64,000 nucleotides of DNA from Halovivax ruber XH-70. Its GTDB lineage: Archaea; Halobacteriota; Halobacteria; Halobacteriales; Natrialbaceae. The notes below the pieces were generated by a model, which worked only from the letters and a program-made list of their open reading frames with translations, was not told the origin of the DNA and searched no databases. The stretch is taken from contig NC_019964.1 of assembly GCF_000328525.1 (NCBI RefSeq), positions 682,001-746,000 on the forward strand. Reading direction: 5' to 3'. A program made the position numbers and the translations under genes. Shown here piece after piece: positions 7,922-16,497 of the stretch (position 1 is its first letter; the number at the start of each line of letters is the position of its first letter).

Positions 7922-10021
7922 ATGGATCGCAGTCCCAGCTCACCTGTTACCATCGAACGGGACGGCTCGACTGTTCGCGTGGGGGACGACATCGAACGTG
8001 CCGAAGTGCGGATCGAGGTCGACGGGGAGCCGGGCCTCGAGCCAGCGATGCCCGACCTGTTCTTGTTCCCCATCGACGATGCAGTCTCCGTCACCGTCTC
8101 CCGGATGCGGTTGCAGGGAACGGTCGGCCGAACGCTCTGGGACGGAAACGGGACACCGGTGGCCGAACTCTCCGACGGCCGAAACGAGGTTCCGAACGGG
8201 ACGTACTACGCCTCGATCACCGGAACGGTGAAGATTCACCTCCGGATCGAGAACGCGGCGGTCAGCGCCGAACAGCACATCGACGACGATCAGGCGATCG
8301 TCGACCTGCGCTTCGACGAGCCGACGTCGGTGGCCATCGGCGCCCGCTCGCTCCGCTCACACCCGTCTGCGACCATCACCGTCCCCGACGATCCCGGAAC
8401 CCTCCTCGAGGCCCTCCCCTACCTGGCGTCCTCGATCAAGGAGTTCACCTGCGAGCGCTCCTGGCCCACGCTCAGACAGCACCCGCCAGCGATCGAGCGT
8501 GGGAACGAACTGCACGTGCCGCCGGAGCTCCGAATCCCGGAGACCGGCGTGGAGATCCGCATTCCCCCGACGTACGAACACTGCTATCGGGTGGCGCCGC
8601 TCGCGTTCTACCTCGGCGCCGAGCTTACCCCAGCGGACGCCCCCGAACTCGTCCTCGAGAACGGCCACGTCGAACCGCTCGTCACCGAGCGCGCCAGCCT
8701 CGACGAGCGCGTTGCCGACATCCTCTCCCGGTGTCTGCTGCTCGACTCGCTCGTGAGAGCGGACGGTTACCAGTCGCTGAAGAAGGCCGAGTACGACCAG
8801 CTGGCACCGCAACTGCCGTTCTACCCGCCGAACCTCTACGACCTGCCCCTCGCCGATCAGTTGCTCGAGTACCTCGACGTGCCGCGCGACGTGCTCTCAC
8901 CGTTTCTGGCGCGCTGGCCGAAGCGCGCCGTGTTGCGCCCGGAGCCCGAAGACGTCTCTGTGCTCCCCTCGTTGCTTCACGAACTCGCGCGGATCGATGT
9001 CGCCCGATCCGTCGAGCACGTTCCGCCGACAGTTCCGGCCGGCGAGAGCACAGCCGCCGACGGCGACCCGGCCAGCGGCGTGAGACGACCGGGCGCACTG
9101 CTGAGCGCTCACACGTTCCCCGACGACACGCCGGGAACCTGCCGCCTGCGCCCGGACGCAATGGAGCACGGACAGTTCCTCGAACGCACCACGACCGACT
9201 CGGCCCACCTCACGCTCGTAACGGCCGACCCGGACCGGGCGCGAGCGTTCAGTCGGTTCGCCGAGCGTACCGACGACGAGGCAGTGGTCTCGGTCCTCGA
9301 ACAGCCCACGGCGGCCGCCCTCCACGACGCGCTCGAAGCCGATCGAACCGCCTGCTACTGCGAGTTGCCGGCGACAGAGGACGGCATCCGTTGTGCCGAC
9401 CGTCCCCTACTGTTCGATGCGATCGACGACGTATCGACGCCGGTCGTCTGGCTCGCCGAAACCCCACCCGAGCCGATCGGCGACGCGCTCGTCGCCGCCG
9501 GATCGGTTGCGGTCGTACTCACCGACGGGGCGCCGTCTCCAGCCGCGATTCGGGCCACCCTCACCCAGTTGCTCGATGGCTACTCGGTCGCGGACGCAGC
9601 GTACACGGCCAGTCTCGACCGTGAAGTCGATCTCCGGTTCGTCGGTGACGCGTCCGTGACGGTCGTCCGCCAAGTGAGCAATTCGCCGACGATCGTCGAT
9701 CTCACCGCGACCGGAACCGACCGGTATGCCGCCACAATCCGCTATTACCCCACAGACGTTATACGACAGGGATCAGTCGCGAAGAGAATCGGCGGAGCTG
9801 ACGCCCTTAGCCGACCCCTGGAGGAGTCCGCCCGTGATGGGTACTGGCTGGTCGGCGCCGATGCGGAGCAAGGACTTTCGGTCACGCCGGCGGAAGTCTC
9901 GGCGTTCGTCGACGACGTCGGAGTCACCGTCCGGCTCGACAACCGCTTGCTGACCACGACGGACGACGAAGCACTCCAGACGCCGACGCTCACTCGAGGC
10001 GCGAACGAGGACAGCGGCTGA
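7922..10021 (+). CDS. CHAT-like protein lacking catalytic His and Cys (paralogue 2)
   Basis: 699 aa, collinear with its upstream neighbour over its whole length and identical in many blocks (YPPNLYDLP, DQLLEYL, ARSLRSHP, CERSWPT, RFVGDASVTVVR). The predicted active-site positions of the CHAT domain read CELP instead of a Gly-His and WLAETP instead of Asn-Ala-Cys, so both catalytic residues are missing here too. It is likely a scaffold, decoy or regulatory partner, perhaps pairing with paralogue 1; that is inference. A GTG at 7919 directly precedes the ATG. It probably arose by local tandem duplication. Confidence 0.72.
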   Translation: MDRSPSSPVTIERDGSTVRVGDDIERAEVRIEVDGEPGLEPAMPDLFLFPIDDAVSVTVSRMRLQGTVGRTLWDGNGTPVAELSDGRNEVPNGTYYASITGTVKIHLRIENAAVSAEQHIDDDQAIVDLRFDEPTSVAIGARSLRSHPSATITVPDDPGTLLEALPYLASSIKEFTCERSWPTLRQHPPAIERGNELHVPPELRIPETGVEIRIPPTYEHCYRVAPLAFYLGAELTPADAPELVLENGHVEPLVTERASLDERVADILSRCLLLDSLVRADGYQSLKKAEYDQLAPQLPFYPPNLYDLPLADQLLEYLDVPRDVLSPFLARWPKRAVLRPEPEDVSVLPSLLHELARIDVARSVEHVPPTVPAGESTAADGDPASGVRRPGALLSAHTFPDDTPGTCRLRPDAMEHGQFLERTTTDSAHLTLVTADPDRARAFSRFAERTDDEAVVSVLEQPTAAALHDALEADRTACYCELPATEDGIRCADRPLLFDAIDDVSTPVVWLAETPPEPIGDALVAAGSVAVVLTDGAPSPAAIRATLTQLLDGYSVADAAYTASLDREVDLRFVGDASVTVVRQVSNSPTIVDLTATGTDRYAATIRYYPTDVIRQGSVAKRIGGADALSRPLEESARDGYWLVGADAEQGLSVTPAEVSAFVDDVGVTVRLDNRLLTTTDDEALQTPTLTRGANEDSG

Positions 10022-10401
10022 CACGCTCGATCCAGCGACGGATAGCGATACGACTCCCTGGCCAACGGGCGTACGAGACTTATTGTTTCGATAGTGTGTT
10101 TCGGAACATGGCTGACAAATCCCGTGTGGGGATTTGGAAGCCACGTCCCGGGTATCATCACCACCCGGGGCACTTTCGTACCCATATGGACGCGGCTTCA
10201 GTGCGGATAATTGACGTGATGGGTGCTATGGGTACTGGTTAGCGTATGGAATACAGCGGGGGTAGGAGCATAGAATATCCGGATAACCATCTCGCTAGCC
10301 CAGTCACACTGACGCGGACGGAGATCGTTCGGCGGCCCCGACGAGTCGCTGTCCGGCGTTGCCGGCGGCCAGGATGGACCGGCTGAAATCGGTGTGGCGG
10401 C
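10022..10401. other. Intergenic region with paired hairpins
   Basis: No protein gene is supported here. A TATA-like stretch (ACTTATTG, about 10078-10085) is followed by two short perfect hairpins (10117-10135 and 10147-10169). After 10200 nothing recognisable is seen. Confidence 0.6.
10105..10175 (+). ncRNA. Candidate small structured RNA with two hairpins
   Basis: AAATCCC (10117-10123) pairs perfectly with GGGATTT (10129-10135) over a 5-nt loop, and CCCGGGT (10147-10153) pairs with ACCCGGG (10163-10169) over a 9-nt loop. A TATA-like ACTTATTG lies ~25 nt before the region on the plus strand. Strand and exact ends are guesses; it could also be the transcription stop of the second CHAT-like gene. 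Confidence 0.25.
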
Positions 10402-10545
10402 TCAGTCCCACGTCATCGAGATGTAAACCAGCGCGATCATGCACACGATCGCGACGAGAAAGATGGCGATCGTCGCGATCTCGGGGTAGAGCTGATCGAT
10501 CAGCGCCGGGGTCGCGAACGCGCCGGCGATGGCGTCTCCGGTCAT
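10402..10545 (-). CDS. Small single-span membrane protein
   Basis: 47 aa starting MTGDAIAGAFATP with one long hydrophobic helix (IATIAIFLVAIVCMIALVYI) and a short MTWD tail. The longer open frame to 10611 adds an Arg-rich unlikely N-terminus, so I start at 10545. It is followed upstream on the same strand by purB, 62 bp away. Function unknown; the size and lone helix fit the many haloarchaeal micro-proteins. Confidence 0.6.
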   Translation of the reverse strand: MTGDAIAGAFATPALIDQLYPEIATIAIFLVAIVCMIALVYISMTWD

Positions 10546-10607
10546 TATCGGGCGTTGGCGTTCCGATAGCAAAGCGTTGCTGATTCGACGGCAATCGAGG
10601 TCGCCGC

Positions 10608-11996
10608 TCACTCGTCGAGTTCGTCGACCAGCTCCGCCGCGACGCCGGTGTAGCCGGCCGGAGTCAGTGCCAGCAGTTCTTCGCGGACGCCTTCGTCGAC
10701 GTCCAAGTCGGCGAAGAGGTCGCGGAAGTCATCGATGGTGACGCGCTTCCCGCGAGTGAGTGCCTTGACCTGTTCGTAGGCGTCGTCGCGGCCCTCGCGG
10801 CGGAGGATGGTCTGGACGGCCTCGCCGATGACTTCGGGCGTGGCCGCGAGCTCGTCGTCCATCACCTGCTCGGTGGGGGTGACCTTCGCGAGGCCGTCTT
10901 CGACCTTGGTGTAGCCGATCAGGCAGTGGGCGAAGGCGGCCCCGATATTGCGCTTGACCGTCGAGTCCGAGAGGTCGCGCTGGAGGCGGGAGGTAGTGAC
11001 GTACTCGCCGAGGAACTGCAGGTCCGAGTTGGCCTTCGAGAGGTTGCCCTCCGAGTTTTCGAAGTCGATCGGGTTCACCTTGTGGGGCATCGTCGAGGAG
11101 CCCGTCTCGCCGGCGGCGGCCTCCTGGCCGAGGTAGCGATCGGAGACGTAGAGCCAGTCGTCGAGATCGAGGTCGAGGACGATCTGGTTCGCACCACGGA
11201 ACGCGTCGAAGAGGGCTGCGAGGTCGTCGCAGGGGTTGACCTGGGTGGTCAGGGGTTCGAAGTCGAGGCCGAGATCCGTGACGAACGCCCGGGCAAAGAC
11301 GGGCCAGTCGACGTCCGGGTAGGCAGCGTGGTGGGCGGCATAGGTGCCAGACGCCCCGCCGAGTTTCCCGCGCAGGCGATCGGTCGCGTCCGAAATGCGG
11401 TCGATCGCGGTGTCGAGCCGGCTCGCGTAGACGGCCATCTCCTTGCCGAACGTGGTCGGCGTGGCGGGCTGACCGTGGGTGCGCGCGAGCATCGGGCGAT
11501 CGCGGTACTCGCGGGCCTGGTCGGCGAGGGCTTTGCGAACGTCTTCGAGGGCGGGCAGCAGGACCTCGCGCACGGCGTCGCGCACGTTCAGTCGGTGAGC
11601 GAGGTTGTTGACGTCCTCGCTGGTCAGGCCGAAGTGGATCCACGGAACGGCGTCGTGTTCGTCGGGGAGCTGGAGCCGGAGGAAGTACTCGACGGCCTTG
11701 ACGTCGTGGTTGGTCGCCTCGAACGGGCCGTGCCCGGTCGTCTCGATCGCCTTGACGACGGCAGCGTCCTCGGCGTCGAACTCCTCGTAGGCCGCTCGGA
11801 GGGTAGCTCGGGTCTCTTCGTCTATGGAAAGCGGCGTCGCCTCGAGGTCGGCGAGCGCGAGGAGGTACTCGACCTCCACGCGAACGCGCGCCTGCATCAG
11901 GCCCGCCTCGCTCGCGTAGGGTCGGAGGGGCTCGGTTCGCCCGGCATACCGCCCGTCGAGCGGCGAGACGGCGTACAGCGAATCCACAGTTGTCAT
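10608..11996 (-). CDS. purB: Adenylosuccinate lyase
   Basis: 462 aa of the fumarase/aspartase superfamily. It releases fumarate from SAICAR and from adenylosuccinate, so serves both purine synthesis and AMP formation. Visible are TGHGPFEATNHD (substrate contact), HFGLTSEDVNN, ARTHGQPATP with a conserved His, and the signature GSSTMPHKVNP in the flexible catalytic loop. Full length. It diverges from the purN/purH fusion gene at 12173, so the 176-bp gap between them is a two-way promoter region for purine genes. Confidence 0.97.
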   Translation of the reverse strand: MTTVDSLYAVSPLDGRYAGRTEPLRPYASEAGLMQARVRVEVEYLLALADLEATPLSIDEETRATLRAAYEEFDAEDAAVVKAIETTGHGPFEATNHDVKAVEYFLRLQLPDEHDAVPWIHFGLTSEDVNNLAHRLNVRDAVREVLLPALEDVRKALADQAREYRDRPMLARTHGQPATPTTFGKEMAVYASRLDTAIDRISDATDRLRGKLGGASGTYAAHHAAYPDVDWPVFARAFVTDLGLDFEPLTTQVNPCDDLAALFDAFRGANQIVLDLDLDDWLYVSDRYLGQEAAAGETGSSTMPHKVNPIDFENSEGNLSKANSDLQFLGEYVTTSRLQRDLSDSTVKRNIGAAFAHCLIGYTKVEDGLAKVTPTEQVMDDELAATPEVIGEAVQTILRREGRDDAYEQVKALTRGKRVTIDDFRDLFADLDVDEGVREELLALTPAGYTGVAAELVDELDE

Positions 11997-12172
11997 ACCC
12001 GCGACTCGCCCGCGAACCCGAAAAAGCGTATCGTTTGGGCGACCAGTCGGGCCGACTGGCAGCAGCGACCGATCGACGCGCAGTCGGTGATGGGCAGTCG
12101 CCCAGTGGTGACTCGTGTCAGTCCATCCGCTGAATCAGAACCCCTTTGATTCGGGTGGCCGGAGTATCGAGC

Positions 12173-13813
12173 ATGACGCGCATCGCCGGCATGGCGGGCA
12201 ATCGGGGGCGAAACCTGTTGAACATCGCAGATCGGCAACCGGGCGGCGCCGAGGTCGCGGTTATCCTCACGAACGCCGCGGACGCGCCGGTGCTGGAGGC
12301 GGCAGCCGACCGCGGGATCCCGACCGAGGTCGTTCCGCAGGCGGACGGAATGGATCGACAGGAGCACGAGGAGGCGGTCCTCGACGCACTCGCGGACCAC
12401 GACGTTGACCTCGTCTGTCTCGACGGCTACATGCGCATCCTCTCGGAGACTTTCCTCGACGCGATGCCGACGACGCTCAACGTTCACCCCTCGCTGCTGC
12501 CGGCGTTCCCCGGCATGGACGCCTGGGGTGACGCGCTCGACGCCGGCGTCTCGGTGACGGGCTGTACCGTCCACGTTGTCACCGACGCGACGGACGACGA
12601 CGGCGACGTGATCGAGGAAGAAATCGACGCCGGCCCGATCGTGACGCAGGAGCCGGTGCCGATCTACGAGGGCGACGACGAGGAGACGCTGAAAGAGCGC
12701 GTTCTCTACGAGGGCGAGTTCAGGGCGTACCCGCGCACCGTCGAGTGGTTCGCGGAAGGCGCTGTAACCGTTGATATCGAACGGGGCGAGGTGAACGTGG
12801 CCGACGACGTTGCGAGCGTTGCGGACGCGGACCACGATGGGCTACCCACCCGTCGCCTCGTCTCGAACGACCGGGTCGACACCCTCCGCTACGGCGAGAA
12901 CCCCCACCAGGACGCGGCCGTCTACGCCGACCGGACCTGCGACGAGGCGAGCGTGGTCCACGCCGACCAGTTGAACGAGGGCGCGAAGGCGCTGTCGTAC
13001 AACAACTACAACGACGCCGACGGCGCGCTGAACCTGATCAAGGAGTTCGACGAGCCCGCCGCCGCGGTCATCAAGCACACCAACCCGGCCGGCTGCGCCA
13101 CGGCCGACACCCTCGCCGGAGCCTACGAGAACGCCCTCTCCACGGACCCGATGAGCGCCTTCGGCGGGATCGTCGCGCTCAACCGCGAGTGCGACGCCGC
13201 CACCGCCGAACAGATCATCGACTCCTTCAAGGAAGTCGTCGTCGCGCCGGGCTACACCGACGACGCGCTCGACGTCCTCTTCGAGAAGGACAACCTGCGC
13301 GTCCTCGACGTTGGGTCGTTCGGGGACGAACCGTCGGAGCGATTTACCGAAAAATCCCTCGTCGGCGGCCGCCTCGTCCAGGAGCGCGACCTCCAGTCGG
13401 TCACCGTCGACGACCTCGAGGTCGTCACCGAGCGCGAGCCGACCGACGCGGAACTCGAGACGATGGTCTTCGCCTGGCAGACCCTGAAACACGTCAAGTC
13501 CAACGGCATCCTCTTCGCCGACGGCACCGAGACCGTCGGCGTCGGGATGGGACAGGTCTCCCGCGTCGACGCCGTCCGCCTCGCTGCGATGAAGGCCGAC
13601 GAACACGCCGAGGGCAAGGACGCCGAGGGCGCCGTGATGGCCTCGGACGCCTTCTTCCCGTTCCCGGACGGGATCGAGGAGGCCGCGAAGGCGGGCATCG
13701 AGGCCGTCGTTCAGCCCGGCGGATCGGTCAACGACGAGGACGTGATCCAGGCCGCCGACGAGCATGGGATGGCGATGGCCTTTACGGGACAACGGTCGTT
13801 CAAGCACGATTAG
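12173..13813 (+). CDS. purHN: Fused phosphoribosylglycinamide formyltransferase / AICAR formyltransferase
   Basis: 546 aa. Residues 1-190 are a PurN-type folate formyltransferase (MRILSETF helix, catalytic NVHPSLLPAFPG with its His, and the DDDGDVI loop). Residues ~220-546 are the AICAR transformylase half of PurH with GENPHQ, YNNYNDADGAL, and the Lys-His of KHTNPAG. The IMP cyclohydrolase domain that bacteria carry in front of AICAR transformylase is absent; haloarchaea use a separate PurO enzyme for that step. The protein therefore does both formyl transfers of the pathway. A start at 12146 is open but MTRIAGMAG at 12173 fits the PurN fold. Confidence 0.94.
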   Translation: MTRIAGMAGNRGRNLLNIADRQPGGAEVAVILTNAADAPVLEAAADRGIPTEVVPQADGMDRQEHEEAVLDALADHDVDLVCLDGYMRILSETFLDAMPTTLNVHPSLLPAFPGMDAWGDALDAGVSVTGCTVHVVTDATDDDGDVIEEEIDAGPIVTQEPVPIYEGDDEETLKERVLYEGEFRAYPRTVEWFAEGAVTVDIERGEVNVADDVASVADADHDGLPTRRLVSNDRVDTLRYGENPHQDAAVYADRTCDEASVVHADQLNEGAKALSYNNYNDADGALNLIKEFDEPAAAVIKHTNPAGCATADTLAGAYENALSTDPMSAFGGIVALNRECDAATAEQIIDSFKEVVVAPGYTDDALDVLFEKDNLRVLDVGSFGDEPSERFTEKSLVGGRLVQERDLQSVTVDDLEVVTEREPTDAELETMVFAWQTLKHVKSNGILFADGTETVGVGMGQVSRVDAVRLAAMKADEHAEGKDAEGAVMASDAFFPFPDGIEEAAKAGIEAVVQPGGSVNDEDVIQAADEHGMAMAFTGQRSFKHD

Positions 13814-14135
13814 CGCGATTCGGAGCGAACGAAGTGAGCGAGAATCGCGTAATTGCGAGCGGCGAACGAACGTGAGCCGCGAGGAGCGCGATTCGGAGCG
13901 TGCGAGGAACCGAGCGAAGCGAGGTTCCTCGGAAGCGCGAACGGGGAACGCACGTGACCCGTGAGCGAGCAAAGCGCGTGAGAACCGCGGGAAAGGCGAA
14001 CGCCAAAGCCGTGAGCGGGCGGAACGAGTTGGAACCGAACGAAGCGAGGAACCGAGTTCGGACGAGACTTTTCCGAGGCAGGCCAGCCCCGTCTCGGCGA
14101 ATCTTTTTCCCCTCGCGTGATAGTTCGAGGGTCGA
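13814..14135. repeat. Nested palindromic GCGAACGAAGTGAGC-type spacer
   Basis: The 322 bp behind purHN are built of short imperfect palindromes: GCGAACGAAGTGAGCGAGAA, GAGGAACC-GAGCGAAGC-GAGGTTCCTC (13910-13932), GTGAGCGAGCAAAGCGCGTGAG and GAACCGAACGAAGCGAGGAACCGAG. Units like these are common spill-over sequences at gene ends in haloarchaea. Nothing coding is supported. Confidence 0.7.
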
Positions 14136-14807
14136 ATGGGCCTTTCCGGGAACCCGTCGCGACGCGGACTGCTCGTCGCTGGGGTGACGGCCACAGTCGG
14201 GCTTGCGGGGTGCATCGGCGGACCGGAGCCGTTTACGAGCCTGGAAGTCGACGTTTCTGCGCCGTTCGCGTCGGAACCGCCGGTGTCGGTTCCCCTGCGA
14301 GTCACCGTGCACGTCCAGAACGTCGACTCGCCGGACGTCGCGCTTCGGACCGTCGAACTGGTCGCGTACGACGCCGACCTGACCGAACTCGCGGCCGAAC
14401 CGCTCGGCGATTTCGACTGGGCTGGGGCCGACGAGGCGAATAGAACCCGCGACGAACGCGGCGGACAGTTCGTCTCGACGACGGTCTACAGTGCCGATTG
14501 GGACGTTGAAACGAGCCTCGCGGTCGACGCGGTGCCGGAGTGGGTGACGGTTCGGGTCGGTGCGGTCTGGTTCGGCGACGAGCCGGCAGACGAAGCGTCC
14601 GCTCCAGCTGGTATCGTGAGTGCGTCGACACCGCCGCCGCTGTTCTCGGCGCACGTGGCGCGGTACGCGGGATCGCGACCGCCGCCCGAAACCGTCGAAC
14701 CCGGTGACTTCACGCGGGACCGCGTCGAGACGGGCCGCGACGTCGAGGAACCGGTCCTCCCACCCGCCTCCGCGGGAGCGACGAACGGGTCGGCGTCGGA
14801 CGGGTGA
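14136..14807 (+). CDS. Tat-exported lipoprotein of unknown function
   Basis: 223 aa. The N-terminus has SRRGLLVAGVT followed by a lipobox LAGC, typical of haloarchaeal twin-arginine lipoproteins anchored on the outer face of the membrane. The mature part is a beta-rich domain (VTVHVQNVDSPDVALRTVEL) that recalls small secreted sandwich domains, then a Pro/Glu-rich tail. No named family is recognised. It converges with the Usp gene 7 bp away. Confidence 0.8.
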   Translation: MGLSGNPSRRGLLVAGVTATVGLAGCIGGPEPFTSLEVDVSAPFASEPPVSVPLRVTVHVQNVDSPDVALRTVELVAYDADLTELAAEPLGDFDWAGADEANRTRDERGGQFVSTTVYSADWDVETSLAVDAVPEWVTVRVGAVWFGDEPADEASAPAGIVSASTPPPLFSAHVARYAGSRPPPETVEPGDFTRDRVETGRDVEEPVLPPASAGATNGSASDG

Positions 14808-14814
14808 TCCCGAC

Positions 14815-15693
14815 TCACCGGCCGATACCGCGGAGTCCATCTTGGAGTCGGTACAAGAGGGTCTTCGCTGGGCGGTCACGTTGCCGACATAGCAGGACGT
14901 CGCTGTCGGCCTGCCGGGCGACCGACTCGGCGACGTCGTCGGCGACGATCCGGTGGAGAAGGCCGCTGCCGCCGGCGCCGAGTATCGTGAGGCCGTGTTC
15001 CGCGGTGTGATCGACGATCCCCACCGACACTTCGTTGCTTCGAAGCACGGTCGTCGCCACCGAGTCGACGGCGCCGAGGGCGGGCGACGTCTGCGCCAGA
15101 AGTGCCTGCGCCTCTTCGACGGTCTCCTCGTCAGCCCCGACGGCGACCACGGTGGCGAGCTCGACGCTCGCGTCGCGTTCGCGGGCGATCGAACCCGCTA
15201 TTTCGGCGGCGTACTCGGTGTGCGGGCCGCCGGCGACGGGGACGAACACCGATTCGATCGGTCCTCTGTCGCGGTCGACGCGTTCGACGAGAACGTCGCA
15301 GGCCGCCTCGCGAAGCACCGTGTCGATGTAGCTCCCGAGGACGATGTCGCGCCGACGCGGTCGGCCGTGCCAGCCGAGTAGCATCGCCTCGACGTCGGCG
15401 CCACTCGCCAGATCGACCAGACTTCCCGCGACGTCGTGGCCGTATCGGACCAATCCCGTCGCCTCGACGCCAGCGGCGCGGGCGCGCTCGACGGTCTGCG
15501 AGACGACGGACTCGCCGGGTTCCCTGTCCATCGACGCGCGTGCCTGTTCGAGACTGGTCTGCGACGGGACGTCGATCACGTGCACGACGAGCAATTCGAG
15601 GCCACGATCCTGCGCGACGTCGACAGCCGTCTCGAGGAGCCGGTCGGCCGTCTCGGGATTGGCGACGGGCACGAGCAGGCGGTCCGCGGTCAT
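14815..15693 (-). CDS. Tandem universal stress protein (two UspA domains)
   Basis: 292 aa made of two UspA-like alpha/beta domains, about residues 1-140 and 145-275. The first begins LLVPVANPETAD and ends in LLGWHGRPRRRDIVLGS, the second begins VFVPVAGGPHTEYA and ends with ILGAGGSGLLHRIV, which retains a G-x2-G-type nucleotide loop in poor form. Such proteins bind ATP or AMP and act in stress responses. I start at ATG 15693, which is preceded by a GGTGA Shine-Dalgarno-like stretch; a GTG at 15708 is also in frame. Confidence 0.87.
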   Translation of the reverse strand: MTADRLLVPVANPETADRLLETAVDVAQDRGLELLVVHVIDVPSQTSLEQARASMDREPGESVVSQTVERARAAGVEATGLVRYGHDVAGSLVDLASGADVEAMLLGWHGRPRRRDIVLGSYIDTVLREAACDVLVERVDRDRGPIESVFVPVAGGPHTEYAAEIAGSIARERDASVELATVVAVGADEETVEEAQALLAQTSPALGAVDSVATTVLRSNEVSVGIVDHTAEHGLTILGAGGSGLLHRIVADDVAESVARQADSDVLLCRQRDRPAKTLLYRLQDGLRGIGR

Positions 15694-15838
15694 CGTCTCA
15701 CCTGCCACGGACCGGCACGTAAGCGTTGGCCCCGTTTCGCCGATAGGTGTGGGGAGTGACTGTCTGCTGTGGGTGGCCTCTGGGCCGACGACGCGAAAGC
15801 GTACTTACGTGGGAGTGTGTAGCTCGCGGTGACGGCCG

Positions 15839-16417
15839 ATGAATACGCTCCGAGACTTCGTCGATACGGCGGCCAGTACTATCGATTCTCTCGATTGCTT
15901 GTCCTGGGTATCGACCACGCCGGGTGCCGGAGACGGCGTCTTTCTCGTCGACGAGGGCGATTCGGTTCGATTCTATACGCTGGAACGCGGGCACCGGTAC
16001 TTCGACGTCGAAACGTCGTCGGCCGACGCGGCGATCCGCTACCTGCTCGCGTCGACGCCGGGCGTGTTGACCGAGCACCTGCCGTCGTCGGCGTCGGCGG
16101 CGGACGCGCGGGACCTGGTTTCCCATCGCGCGACGCTGGACAGCGCCAGGGTGGCGTGGGAACTCGGAGACGAGTCGTTGATCGTTCCCGACCCTCCTGG
16201 CTCGACGGCCCGCGACGCGATCGCGAACGCGCTCGACATTGAACCGGCGGCGATCACTCCCGTCGAGGGCCCCGCCGAACAGGTCGTGTGTCGCTGTCCG
16301 GCCGACACCGAGTCGACGACGATGGCGGTGCGGTTGCGCGACGCGTTCGTCCTCCCGGTCGCCGTCCTGATCGACGGAGACGAGACGCGGCGGGTCACGG
16401 CGCCGGACGTTCGGTAG
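15839..16417 (+). CDS. Conserved haloarchaeal hypothetical protein, 192 aa
   Basis: I do not recognise a family. The protein is soluble and acidic with a mixed alpha/beta look: N-terminal helix, a strand pair (GVFLVDEGDSVRFY), a Ser/Ala-rich middle, and a C-terminal strand-rich part (TMAVRLRDAFVLPVAVLIDG). One Cys pair (VCRCP) could bind metal or form a disulfide. It converges on carA, whose 3' end lies 81 bp away. Confidence 0.7.
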   Translation: MNTLRDFVDTAASTIDSLDCLSWVSTTPGAGDGVFLVDEGDSVRFYTLERGHRYFDVETSSADAAIRYLLASTPGVLTEHLPSSASAADARDLVSHRATLDSARVAWELGDESLIVPDPPGSTARDAIANALDIEPAAITPVEGPAEQVVCRCPADTESTTMAVRLRDAFVLPVAVLIDGDETRRVTAPDVR

Positions 16418-16497
16418 CCACGACGCTCGCTTTGCTGGAGCGCTCGAAGGTACCTCGATACGACAAGCGAAGAAGAAACCTGCTGTGCGTGTTGCGT

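Noticed and set aside
7690-9624. 644-aa plus-strand frame over the second CHAT-like gene
   Set aside because: It is a shifted frame of the real gene and reads as Arg/Pro-rich low complexity.
12842-14305. 487-aa minus-strand frame over purHN and the lipoprotein start
   Set aside because: Antisense to the clear AICAR transformylase domain; it reads as repeated Val/Gly/Arg without motif.
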